Shown here in pieces: positions 8,089 through 16,109 of a DNA stretch of 64,000 nucleotides. Below the pieces are notes generated by a model. It was not told where the DNA came from and searched no databases. It worked only from the letters and a program-made list of their open reading frames with translations. The translations under genes were made by a program, and so were the position numbers. The stretch lies in assembly GCA_049194865.1 (NCBI GenBank), contig JBLZWL010000029.1, positions 1 through 64,000 on the forward strand, read 5' to 3'. The stretch's first letter is position 1; each line of letters begins with the position of its first letter. The stretch is from Myxococcus terminator_A (GTDB lineage: Bacteria; Myxococcota; Myxococcia; Myxococcales; Myxococcaceae).

Positions 8089-9279
8089 ATGAACCACCCC
8101 GCACGCGGCCTGCTGGCGCCGCTCCTGCTGTTGTTCGCTTTCTCAGGCTGCATCATCCGCGAGAACGATGACAGTTGGCTGGACGACGAGGACCTCTGCT
8201 TCTGCGAGACCAACGCCGACTGCGACTCCGACCAGTACTGCCGCGCTGGTTACTGTCGCGACCTGGGGCCGAACGCGGACCGGTGTACCAGCGCGCTCGA
8301 ATGCCCCAACACGCAGATCTGCATCAACTCCGTCTGCAACCAGCCCTGCGCCCGCACCGCGGATTGCGCCCCCGGTGGCAGGTGCGAGGACGGCTTCTGC
8401 TCCCCTGGCTCCACCCAGCCTCCTCGTGACGGTGGCACGCCCGACTCAGGCCCGAGGCCCGACGGTGGTGGCACGCGCCCGGACGGCGGCCCGTCGTGGG
8501 ACGCCGGCACTCCCGACGCAGGTCCTCCTCCGACGGATGCGGGTCCTGGGCCCGTGTGCCGCGTGAATGTGGACTGCGGCACGGGGAACTACTGCATCAA
8601 CAACCAGTGCCACCGTGGCTGCGCGACGGATGGACAGTGCTCCAACACCGAGTCGTGCGTCTTCGGCGTGTGCCGCCCGCGTCCGCCGGATCCGAACGCG
8701 TGCCGCACGGCCGGAGACTGCTCGGGCGGCAAGGACTGCGTGAACGGCCAGTGCCGTGCGCAGTGCGAGTCCACCACGCAGTGCCCCGCGGACCAGTCCT
8801 GCCAGATTGGCTACTGCCTGCCCATTCCCCACGGCGGTGAGTGCCGCGCCAACTGCGAGTGCCCCTCGGGCCAGGTCTGCGCCAACGGCCAGTGCCGCTC
8901 CACGGAGCCGGACCCGGGCCAGACGTGCATGGCCAACTGCGACTGCCCCTCCGGTCAGGTCTGCAACGGCGGCTACTGCCGTCCTCCCGCGCCGCCGCCT
9001 CCGCCTCCGGACGCGGGCTCGGGCACCACCTGCGCCGCCAACTGCGACTGCCCCTCCGGTCAGGTGTGCACCAGTGGCTACTGCCGCGCGCCTCCGCCTC
9101 CGACGCCGGTGGACGCGGGCACCACCACGGTGTGCCGCGCCAACTGCGAGTGCCCCGGCGGACAGATTTGCAAGGACGGCGCGTGCAAGCCGGTGAACCA
9201 GGGCAGCGGCAAGTCGTGCGTGGCCAACTGCGAGTGCCCCGCCGGAGAGCGCTGCCAGGACAACGTCTGCTGGCTGTAG
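8089..9279 (+). CDS. Cys-rich repeat lipoprotein
   Basis: This 396-residue protein starts with a lipoprotein signal (LLAPLLLLFAFSGC, lipid-bearing Cys at residue 21) and is probably anchored in the outer membrane or exposed at the surface. The mature chain carries about ten Cys-rich modules of the pattern C..NCDCPSGQVC..GYCR, separated by Pro/Asp/Gly linkers such as PPPPPDAGSGT. The last five modules are nearly identical (ANC-D/E-CPSGQVC). Such short disulfide modules occur in many myxobacterial extracellular proteins of unknown role. ATG 8089 is chosen because the signal peptide begins there. It is divergent from the ECF sigma gene, which makes it a candidate target of that sigma factor. Confidence 0.85.
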   Translation: MNHPARGLLAPLLLLFAFSGCIIRENDDSWLDDEDLCFCETNADCDSDQYCRAGYCRDLGPNADRCTSALECPNTQICINSVCNQPCARTADCAPGGRCEDGFCSPGSTQPPRDGGTPDSGPRPDGGGTRPDGGPSWDAGTPDAGPPPTDAGPGPVCRVNVDCGTGNYCINNQCHRGCATDGQCSNTESCVFGVCRPRPPDPNACRTAGDCSGGKDCVNGQCRAQCESTTQCPADQSCQIGYCLPIPHGGECRANCECPSGQVCANGQCRSTEPDPGQTCMANCDCPSGQVCNGGYCRPPAPPPPPPDAGSGTTCAANCDCPSGQVCTSGYCRAPPPPTPVDAGTTTVCRANCECPGGQICKDGACKPVNQGSGKSCVANCECPAGERCQDNVCWL

Positions 9280-9290
9280 TCCGTCACGTC

Positions 9291-9323
9291 TGGTGGCGCC
9301 CGGAAGTACTCAGGGCGCCACCA
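9291..9323. terminator. Bidirectional terminator between convergent genes
   Basis: TGGTGGCGCCC and GGGCGCCACCA form a perfect 11-base stem around an 11-base loop. It lies just after the lipoprotein stop (9279) and overlaps the last codons of the minus-strand methyltransferase (stop at 9310), so it can serve both convergent genes. There is no long T run, as is common in very GC-rich genomes. Confidence 0.7.
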
Positions 9324-10302
9324 TCCGCCAGCAGCGGTGGATGTCCTTGCGCTGGAAGTCCTCGGGGATGGAGGCCGGTGTGAGCTCCTCCACGGACTTC
9401 CAGCCGCGCGTCGCCTTGTCGTCGAGCTGGAAGCCGAGGAAGTTGTTGGAGAAGTAGAGGACGCCTCCGGGTGACAACAGTGTCCGGAGTGCGTCCATCA
9501 GACGCGGGTGGTCTCGCTGTACGTTGAACGAGCCCGTCATCTTCTTCGAGGTGGAGAAGGAGGGCGGGTCGCAGACGATGAGGTCATAGCGCTCGGGGCC
9601 TCGGGCCTGGGCCTCCACCCACGCCTTCGCGTCCGCGCGGACCAGCTCGTGGCGCGAGTTTGCCAGTCCATTCAGGTCCAGGTTGTCCTCGGCCCAGTCC
9701 AGATAGGAGTTGGACAGGTCCACCGTCACCGTGCTCGCGGCGCCACCGGCGGCGGCGTACACGGTGAACGCGCCGGTGTACGCGAAGAGGTTGAGGAAGC
9801 GCTTGCCCTTGGCCTCCTCGCGCACGCGCTGACGGGTGTCGCGGTGGTCCATGAAGAGGCCCGTGTCCAGGTAGTCGCCCAGGTTGACCCAGAACTTCAG
9901 GCCCCGCTCCTCGACGACGAGCCGTCCGCTGCCTTGACCCACGCGGCCGTACTGCGCGCGGCCCCACGGCTGGGGCGTGTGTGTCTTCACGAAGACTCGC
10001 TCGGCGGGGACCTCCAGCACCTCCGTCACAGCCGCGAGGACCTCCGTGCGCTGCGTCTCCGCCGAGCCGGACTTGAGCGCGCGGCGGTGCGGGTACTCGG
10101 TGATGTGGACGCAGTCGCCGTAGACGTCCACCGCGAAGGGGTACTCGGGGATGTCCCTGTCGTAGACGCGGAAGGACGTCAGCCCCCGGGCCTGGGCCCA
10201 CTTGCGAAAGTGCTTCGCGCCCTTGCGCAGCCGGTTGGCGAACATGACCGCCTCGGTCGTCTTGGGGGCGTCCTTGTCGTGACTCTCTTTTGGGTCAGCC
10301 AT
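9310..10302 (-). CDS. RlmK-like class I SAM-dependent rRNA methyltransferase
   Basis: This 330-residue protein matches the C-terminal half of E. coli RlmL (the RlmK part, which makes m7G in 23S rRNA) rather than RlmI: MFANRLRKGAKHFRKWA, YDRDIPEYPFAVDVYGD, FWVNLGDYLDTGLFMDHRDT, FLNLFAYTGAFTVYAA (SAM motif I), VTVDLSNSYLDWAEDNLDLN and the catalytic-loop motif DLIVCDPPSFS. The N-terminal THUMP/m2G half of RlmL is absent, so it is a stand-alone enzyme. ATG 10302 is preferred because the upstream in-frame GTG 10356 has no ribosome-binding site; ATG 10317 is also possible. The exact target base is not proven by sequence. Confidence 0.85.
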   Translation of the reverse strand: MADPKESHDKDAPKTTEAVMFANRLRKGAKHFRKWAQARGLTSFRVYDRDIPEYPFAVDVYGDCVHITEYPHRRALKSGSAETQRTEVLAAVTEVLEVPAERVFVKTHTPQPWGRAQYGRVGQGSGRLVVEERGLKFWVNLGDYLDTGLFMDHRDTRQRVREEAKGKRFLNLFAYTGAFTVYAAAGGAASTVTVDLSNSYLDWAEDNLDLNGLANSRHELVRADAKAWVEAQARGPERYDLIVCDPPSFSTSKKMTGSFNVQRDHPRLMDALRTLLSPGGVLYFSNNFLGFQLDDKATRGWKSVEELTPASIPEDFQRKDIHRCWRMVAP

Positions 10303-10434
10303 CTCGGGCCCACTCATCCCTGACTCGCGGACGGACGACAAGCGCCGTGAGGCCACCCGGGGCTTTCAAGTGACGAAGCGCCCGCACCCGCGCGGGCATT
10401 GCGGCACGCGCCCGGGGCAGGAAGACTCAGCGCC

Positions 10435-11196
10435 ATGAGCGTGCGCGTCGAGAAGAGCGGCCCCATCACCACCGTCATCCTCCAGCGGCCCGAGGTGCGC
10501 AACGCGGTGGACGGCGCCACCGCCCAGCTCCTCGCCGAAGCCTTCCGAGCCTTCGACGCCGACTCCGATGCGCGCGTGGGCGTGCTCCACGGCGACGGCG
10601 GCACCTTCTGCGCGGGCGCGGACCTCAAGGCCGTCTCCGAGGGCCGCATGCCGCGCCTCCAGGTCGATGGAGATGGCCCCATGGGCCCGTCGCGCATGGT
10701 GTTGAGCAAGCCCGTCATCGCGGCCATTTCGGGCCACGCCGTGGCGGGTGGGCTGGAGCTGGCGCTGTGGTGTGACCTGCGCGTGGCGGAGGAGGACGCG
10801 GTGCTGGGCGTCTTCTGCCGGCGCTGGGGCGTGCCGCTCATTGACGGCGGCACCGTGCGGCTGCCCCGGCTCATCGGCCTGTCCCGGGCCATGGACCTCA
10901 TCCTCACCGGACGCCCCGTGTCGGCCCAGGAGGCGCTGGCCATGGGACTGGTCAACCGCGTGGTGCCTCGGGGGCAGGCTCGCGAGGCGGCCGAGGCGCT
11001 CGCCCGGGAAGTCGCCGCGTTTCCGCAGGCTTGCATGAACGCGGACCGCGCCTCGGCCTACGCCCAGGGGGGCCTGCGCCTGGAGGAAGCGCTGCGTCAG
11101 GAGTTCGTGGGCGGCGTGAAGGTGCTGGAGTCGGAGTCCATCGCCGGGGCCACCCGCTTCGCGAAGGGGGCGGGGCGGCACGGGACGTTCGAGTAG
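10435..11196 (+). CDS. Crotonase-family (enoyl-CoA hydratase/isomerase-like) protein
   Basis: This 253-residue crotonase binds acyl-CoA thioesters. The oxyanion-hole segments are clear (GGTFCAGADLKAV and GHAVAGGLELALWCD), as is the downstream LPRLIGLSRAMDLILTGRPV. Where true hydratases have a PE(I/V)..G motif with a catalytic Glu, this protein has RRWGVPLIDGGTVRLP, so classical hydration is uncertain; the Asp of PLIDGGT may act instead. The start ATG 10435 is where the domain begins. It stands between the divergent RlmK-like gene and a downstream PLP enzyme gene. Confidence 0.88.
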   Translation: MSVRVEKSGPITTVILQRPEVRNAVDGATAQLLAEAFRAFDADSDARVGVLHGDGGTFCAGADLKAVSEGRMPRLQVDGDGPMGPSRMVLSKPVIAAISGHAVAGGLELALWCDLRVAEEDAVLGVFCRRWGVPLIDGGTVRLPRLIGLSRAMDLILTGRPVSAQEALAMGLVNRVVPRGQAREAAEALAREVAAFPQACMNADRASAYAQGGLRLEEALRQEFVGGVKVLESESIAGATRFAKGAGRHGTFE

Positions 11197-11243
11197 GGCA
11201 GAGGCTGATGCGCGGCCCGGGGGGCTGTGTTACTCCCCCGCCC

Positions 11244-12389
11244 ATGCGCTTCGACACTCTCGCCATCCATGCCGGTCAGGAGCCGGACCCCACGACGGGC
11301 GCCATCATGACCCCCGTCTACCTGACCTCCACCTACGTCCAGGACGGGCCCGGGGAGCACAAGGGCTACGAGTACAGCCGGACGCAGAACCCCACCCGCA
11401 AGGCGCTCCAGGACTGTCTGGCCGCGCTCGAGGGCGCGAAGTACGGCGCCGCCTTCGCCTCCGGCCTCGCGGGCACGGACATGCTGATGCACATGTTGGA
11501 TCACGGTGACCACGTCATCGTCTCCGACGACGTCTACGGAGGCACCTTCCGCCTCTTCGACAAGGTCTACAAGCGCTGCGGCCTGAACTTCTCCTTCGTC
11601 GACCTGTCCTCCCCGGGTGCCTTCGAGGCGGCGATTACGCCCAAGACGAAGATGGTGTGGGTGGAGACCCCCACCAACCCGATGCTCAAGCTCATCGACC
11701 TGGCAGCCATCGCCAAGGTCGCCAAGAAGCACAACATCCTGGCTGTCGCCGACAACACCTTCATGACGCCGTACTTCCAGCGCCCGCTGGACCTCGGCTT
11801 CGATGTGGTGGCGCACTCCACCACCAAGTACCTCAACGGACACAGCGACGTGGTGGGCGGCTTCGTCTGCACCAGCCGCGATGACGTGGCCGAGCGGATG
11901 TACTTCCTCCAGAACGCGGTGGGCGGCGTGTCCGGCGCCTTCGACAGCTTCCTCGTGCTGCGCGGCGTGAAGACGCTCCATGTCCGCATGGACCGCCACG
12001 CGGAGAACGCGATGAAGGTGTCCCACTTCCTCGCCACGCACCCCAAGGTGAAGAAGGTCACCTACCCGGGTCTGGAGACGCATCCGCAGCACGCGCTCGC
12101 GCGTCAGCAGATGACGGGCTTCGGCGGCATGGTGACGTTCGACATCCACGGCGGCCTGGAGGCGGCGCGCACCTTCCTCAAGACGGTGAAGGTCTTCGCC
12201 TGCGCGGAGTCGCTCGGCGGCGTCGAGTCCCTCATCGAGCACCCGGCCATCATGACCCACGCCTCCGTGCCCAAGGAGACGCGCGAGAAGCTCGGCATCG
12301 CCGATGGCTTCATCCGCTTGTCCGTCGGCATCGAGGACTCCAGGGACCTCATCGATGACTTGTCCCAGGCGCTCGACGCGGCGAAGTAG
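11244..12389 (+). CDS. Cystathionine gamma-synthase/gamma-lyase family PLP enzyme
   Basis: This 381-residue enzyme of the Cys/Met-metabolism family interconverts homoserine esters, cysteine, cystathionine and homocysteine. It begins MRFDTLAIHAGQEPDP and has YEYSRTQNPTRKALQ, FASGLAGTDMLMHML, VADNTFMTPYFQRPL, the PLP lysine in HSTTKYLNGHSD (Lys195) and ESLGGVESLIEHPAIMTHAS. Sequence alone does not separate synthase from lyase in this family. A cystathionine beta-synthase is encoded at 27939, so a gamma-lyase in reverse transsulfuration is plausible. A hairpin terminator follows at 12422-12465. Confidence 0.92.
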   Translation: MRFDTLAIHAGQEPDPTTGAIMTPVYLTSTYVQDGPGEHKGYEYSRTQNPTRKALQDCLAALEGAKYGAAFASGLAGTDMLMHMLDHGDHVIVSDDVYGGTFRLFDKVYKRCGLNFSFVDLSSPGAFEAAITPKTKMVWVETPTNPMLKLIDLAAIAKVAKKHNILAVADNTFMTPYFQRPLDLGFDVVAHSTTKYLNGHSDVVGGFVCTSRDDVAERMYFLQNAVGGVSGAFDSFLVLRGVKTLHVRMDRHAENAMKVSHFLATHPKVKKVTYPGLETHPQHALARQQMTGFGGMVTFDIHGGLEAARTFLKTVKVFACAESLGGVESLIEHPAIMTHASVPKETREKLGIADGFIRLSVGIEDSRDLIDDLSQALDAAK

Positions 12390-12421
12390 GCCGCGCGTCG
12401 TCTGAAGCCAGGCTGGCTTCC

Positions 12422-12465
12422 AAGGGCCTCCCCGCTCCCTCGCACTGGGACGCGCGGAGGCCCTT
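12422..12465 (+). terminator. Hairpin after the gamma-synthase/lyase gene
   Basis: AAGGGCCTCC and GGAGGCCCTT form a perfect 10-base stem with a 24-base loop, starting 33 bases after the stop codon. Several other gene ends in this window have similar GGGCCTCC-type stems. The loop is long and there is no clear T run, so efficiency cannot be judged. Confidence 0.55.
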
Positions 12466-12580
12466 CGTCTGTCCACGCCCTGCCAGACGTGGCTCGCGCT
12501 CGGCTGCCCTGCTGCCTGGAGGCGAGCGTGAATGTCCACTACTGGAATGTCGCCGGATGGGTTCCGTTTGGGCTCCCATC

Positions 12581-14446
12581 ATGAGCGACCGAAGGATTCT
12601 CACCACATGCTTCATGGGCGTGCTGCTCGCTGCCGTTGCTGGCTGCGACGAGCAGCCGCTCACACCCGCGGACCAGGACGTTGTTCCACCCGAAATCCCC
12701 ACGACGGAGCTCCAGGACTCCGAGGCCGCGCTGACGGCGCCCGACTGCCGCATGCTCACCACCGCCTCGGTGGTGGCCAGCGGTGACGACGGAGATGGCA
12801 GCGTCGCGGCCAACTCGCAGGACGACAACCTGAACACGCGCTGGAGCGGCCCGGGCGTGGGCGCGTTCCTCACGCTGGATCTGGGCGCCTCGCAGACGTT
12901 GGTGGGCACCACCGTGGCGTGGCACCGGGGCAACGAGCGACAGAACCACTTCGTCCTCTCCACGTCCGAGAACGGCACCACCTTCACCCAGGCGTACGCG
13001 GCCGACAGCGCGTTGAACAACCTGGCGCAGACGTATGCGTTCAGCGCGCGCAAGGCCCGCTATGTGCGCATCACCGTGAATGGCAACACGGTGAATGACT
13101 GGGCCTCCGTCGCCGAGGCCCGCGCGTGTGGCGAGCAGACCGCGCCGCCCGCGCCCACCGCGGACTCCGGGCCGGTGTTGCCGCGCCTGCCGTACCTCCA
13201 GAGCGTGGGGCCCACGAGCGCCATCGTCGCGTTCCGCTCCAGCGCGTCCTGCACGCCCTTCGTCCGCTTCGGCGAGGGCTCGTTGTTGGCGCGCACGGCG
13301 GTGGCCACCGTCGCGGGCTGGCGTCACGCGGTGGTGCTGACCGGCCTGCAGCCGGGCCGCGCGTATGGCTACAGCGTGGAGGCGTGTGGCTCCGTCACGG
13401 GCCTGCGGACGTTCCGCACGGCGTCCGCGCCGGGGACGCAGCGGGTGCGCTTCACCACGATGGGAGACTTCGGCACGGGCGGCTCCGCGCAGTCGAAGGT
13501 GATGGCGATGATGAACAAGCCCGAGTGGCGCGGGGAGTTCCTCGTCGCGCTGGGGGACAACGCCTACTCCGACGGCACCGAGCAGGAGTTCCAGGACCGC
13601 ATGTTCAAGCCCATGGGGACGCTGCTCCGCGAGGTGCCGGTGTTCCCCTCGCTGGGCAATCACGAGTACGTGACGAACCAGGGGCAGCCGTACCTGGACA
13701 ACTTCTACCTGCCCGCCAACAACCCGGCGAAGAGCGAGCGCTACTACTCGTTCGACTGGGGCAACGTGCACTTCACCGCGCTCGACTCCAACTGCGCCAT
13801 CGGCATGGCGTCGGCGGACCGGTGCACCGCGGCGGCGCAGAAGGCGTGGGCGGAGCAGGACCTGGCGGCCAGCGCGCTGCCGTGGAAGGTCGTCTTCTTC
13901 CACCACCCGCCCTGGTCCAGCGGGGAGCACGGCTCGCAGCTCACCATGCGCCGCACGTACGGCCCCCTCTTCGAGAAGTACGGCGTGGACCTGGTGCTCA
14001 CCGGGCATGACCACAACTACGAGCGCAGCAAGCCGATGAAGGGTGACGCCGTGGCGCCGTCGGGCACGCGCGGCATTCCCTATGTCGTGGTGGGCAGCGG
14101 TGGCGCGACGCTGAGGCCCTTCGCGGGCAGCCAGCCCTCCTGGACGGCGCTGCGCGACAACCAGGTGTATGGCTTCATGGACGTGGTGGTGGATGGCGGC
14201 ACGCTGACGGCGCGGCTCATCACCTCCACGGGCACGGTGCGCGACACCCTCACGCTGTCCAAGTCGCTGCCGACGGTGCGCGCGTCGTCGCAGAAGCTGG
14301 CGCCGCTGGAGACGGTGCCCGGACCCGTGGATGACCCGGCCCGCATGCCCGATATCCTACGGGCCCGGCCTCCGCTGCCTCCCGCGGACCGGCTGGAGGA
14401 CGTGGCCGACGCGCCAGAGCCTCCCGCGACGCTCCAGGCCGAGTAG
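12581..14446 (+). CDS. Purple-acid-phosphatase-like lipoprotein with F5/8 C domain
   Basis: This 621-residue exported phosphoesterase has a lipoprotein signal with Cys at residue 22 (GVLLAAVAGC). A discoidin-like F5/8 type C domain (about 50-180; LNTRWSGPG, FLTLDLGASQTLVGT, ARYVRITVNG) probably binds carbohydrate or surface ligands. A Fn3-like purple acid phosphatase N domain follows (about 190-285; LPYLQSVGPTSAIVAF). The calcineurin-type catalytic domain shows the metal-ligand motifs TMGDFGTGG, VALGDNAYSD, SLGNHEY, VVFFHHPPW and LTGHDHNYERS. The C-terminal about 80 residues are Pro/Ala-rich. ATG 12581 begins the signal peptide. The substrate is unknown. It may scavenge phosphate outside the cell. 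Confidence 0.88.
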   Translation: MSDRRILTTCFMGVLLAAVAGCDEQPLTPADQDVVPPEIPTTELQDSEAALTAPDCRMLTTASVVASGDDGDGSVAANSQDDNLNTRWSGPGVGAFLTLDLGASQTLVGTTVAWHRGNERQNHFVLSTSENGTTFTQAYAADSALNNLAQTYAFSARKARYVRITVNGNTVNDWASVAEARACGEQTAPPAPTADSGPVLPRLPYLQSVGPTSAIVAFRSSASCTPFVRFGEGSLLARTAVATVAGWRHAVVLTGLQPGRAYGYSVEACGSVTGLRTFRTASAPGTQRVRFTTMGDFGTGGSAQSKVMAMMNKPEWRGEFLVALGDNAYSDGTEQEFQDRMFKPMGTLLREVPVFPSLGNHEYVTNQGQPYLDNFYLPANNPAKSERYYSFDWGNVHFTALDSNCAIGMASADRCTAAAQKAWAEQDLAASALPWKVVFFHHPPWSSGEHGSQLTMRRTYGPLFEKYGVDLVLTGHDHNYERSKPMKGDAVAPSGTRGIPYVVVGSGGATLRPFAGSQPSWTALRDNQVYGFMDVVVDGGTLTARLITSTGTVRDTLTLSKSLPTVRASSQKLAPLETVPGPVDDPARMPDILRARPPLPPADRLEDVADAPEPPATLQAE

Positions 14447-14475
14447 GCACAGCCGTCGCGTCATCCGGCTTCGAC

Positions 14476-14502
14476 AGGGCCTCCCGGGACATCGGGGGCC
14501 CT
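14476..14502. terminator. Bidirectional terminator between convergent lipoprotein genes
   Basis: AGGGCCTCCCG and CGGGGGCCCT pair with a single bulged T around a 6-base loop. The hairpin lies in the 74-base gap between the phosphatase stop (14446) and the minus-strand collagen-like gene stop (14521), so it probably ends both transcripts. Confidence 0.6.
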
Positions 14503-14520
14503 TCGTCGTTCAGCTCGGGA

Positions 14521-16035
14521 CTACGGCCGTGCGGCCTTCGCGTTGACGGCGGCCTCCAGACGGGACAGGCCTCGCTTGAGCTCGGCCATCTCGGCCTTGA
14601 GCGTGTCGACCTCCGCGGTCTTCTCACGCAGCTCCCGCGTGCGGACCTCCAGCGCCTTGATGGCGGCCAGGTTCACCCCGTCGATGTCGAGCATGCCGAT
14701 GCTCGTGTCGCCCGAGCCCAGGCCGAAGGCCGCTCTGAAGTCCTGCGCCATGGGCCCCATGTGGTGCACTCCGGCCTCCTCTTTCTTGTAGCGCCAGGTG
14801 GAGATGGGCAGCGCCGCGACCTTCGTCAGCAGCAGCTCGCCGTCGACGTTCCGGAAGCCCTCCTTCTGGTTGCGGTCCGACGTGCAGGAGAACACGCCAC
14901 TGTTCGCCGGCAGGTCGCACCCCGTGGTGGTGTCCGTGCTGGTGCGCAGGCGGATGCCGCCCGCGGCGCGCACCATGAACTGGTTGTTGGCGGTGTTGGA
15001 GGTGGAGGTGGAGCCGCTCGCCGACTGGTCCCCCCAGATGAACGAGCCGGTGCGTCCGTCCGACGACACCCGTTGTCCCAGCGCCATGCTGTAGTCGGCG
15101 TTCGCCGTGACGCGAGACCCCATCGCCACGGAGTACAGGCCGGTGGCGAAGCTGGAGGCGCCCAGGGCGGTGGCGGAGAAGCCCGTCGCGGAACTCGAGA
15201 GACCCATCGCCACGCTGCCTTGCCCGCTGGCGAGATTGCCGATGCCCATGCACACCGAGGACTCGCCGCTCGCCGTGCAGCCATCCCCCATGGCGAACGC
15301 CCCCCTCCCGCTGGCGGTGGACAGGTTGCCGCCCGCCCAGGAGAACAACCCGACACTGCTCTCGTTCCACTGTGTGTCCGCATGGCCCGCGCGGAAGGCC
15401 GCCTTGTGGGGCACCCACATGAGGCGTGTTCCCGTGCCGGTCATCGGGAGCGCGCCGTGGCCCTGCTCGCCTCGCGCCAGCAGTCCGCCCGCCGAGTCCA
15501 CGGTGAGCAGCGGGAACGCCGTCCAGCTCACTCCGTCCGACGCCGTGTTCTGGAGCTTCAGCAGGGCGGTGGGCGTGGCGATGGGCGTCGTCGCGTCGAC
15601 GAGCACGTCGGAGCGGGTCGTCATCCGTCCGCGCGTGGTGCCCGTCCCCGCCAGCGAGAACGAGGCCTCCTGCGCGAGCACGCCATTCTGGATGTAGTTG
15701 CCGCTGCCCGGCAGGGGCTGGCGCGCATCGCTGAGGCGCGGGTCGCTGCTCGGCACCGGCGCGTTGGCACCGCCCCCGTACAGGAGGTTCAGCACATTGT
15801 CCTTCAACTCCAGCCCCGTCCCCACCTGCCAGGAAGGTCCCACGGGGCCTTGTGGTCCCACGGGGCCCTGCGGCCCAGCGGCGCCTTGTGGCCCGGTGGA
15901 GCCTTGAGGCCCTGCGGCGCCTTGAGGCCCCTGGAGTCCCTGGCCTCCCTGCGCGCCGTTGGCTCCATCGGACCCACCACAGCCCAGGCCGGAGAAGACG
16001 ACTCCCAGCGCGGCCAGCCACGTCCCGACCTTCAT
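14521..16035 (-). CDS. Collagen-like lipoprotein with YadA-like head and S74 chaperone domain
   Basis: This 504-residue exported protein has a signal ending at Cys19 (VVFSGLGC, an imperfect lipobox). Fifteen Gly-X-Y triplets follow (residues about 23-67, rich in GPQ, GAA and GPV). A middle region (about 240-350) carries head repeats typical of trimeric adhesins such as YadA: SVAMGLSSSATG, FSATALGASSFATG and YSVAMGSRVTAN. The C-terminus is a Peptidase_S74 intramolecular chaperone, starting near SDRNQKEGF and ending in a coiled coil (LREKTAEVDTLKAEMAELKR). S74 domains trimerise and then cleave themselves off phage tail spikes. ATG 16035 is decided by AGGAGG six bases upstream. Role inferred: a trimeric surface fibre. 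Confidence 0.85.
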   Translation of the reverse strand: MKVGTWLAALGVVFSGLGCGGSDGANGAQGGQGLQGPQGAAGPQGSTGPQGAAGPQGPVGPQGPVGPSWQVGTGLELKDNVLNLLYGGGANAPVPSSDPRLSDARQPLPGSGNYIQNGVLAQEASFSLAGTGTTRGRMTTRSDVLVDATTPIATPTALLKLQNTASDGVSWTAFPLLTVDSAGGLLARGEQGHGALPMTGTGTRLMWVPHKAAFRAGHADTQWNESSVGLFSWAGGNLSTASGRGAFAMGDGCTASGESSVCMGIGNLASGQGSVAMGLSSSATGFSATALGASSFATGLYSVAMGSRVTANADYSMALGQRVSSDGRTGSFIWGDQSASGSTSTSNTANNQFMVRAAGGIRLRTSTDTTTGCDLPANSGVFSCTSDRNQKEGFRNVDGELLLTKVAALPISTWRYKKEEAGVHHMGPMAQDFRAAFGLGSGDTSIGMLDIDGVNLAAIKALEVRTRELREKTAEVDTLKAEMAELKRGLSRLEAAVNAKAARP

Positions 16036-16109
16036 TCGATTCCTCCTGGCGGATAGGGCACGGAGCATAGCGCCCTACGCGCCAGGTCTTCTCGGGAGTT
16101 GGGCCACCT

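Noticed and set aside
12539..14014. Minus-strand frame opposite the phosphatase gene
   Set aside because: Shadow frame caused by high GC at third positions. The plus-strand frame has a signal peptide and all phosphatase motifs.
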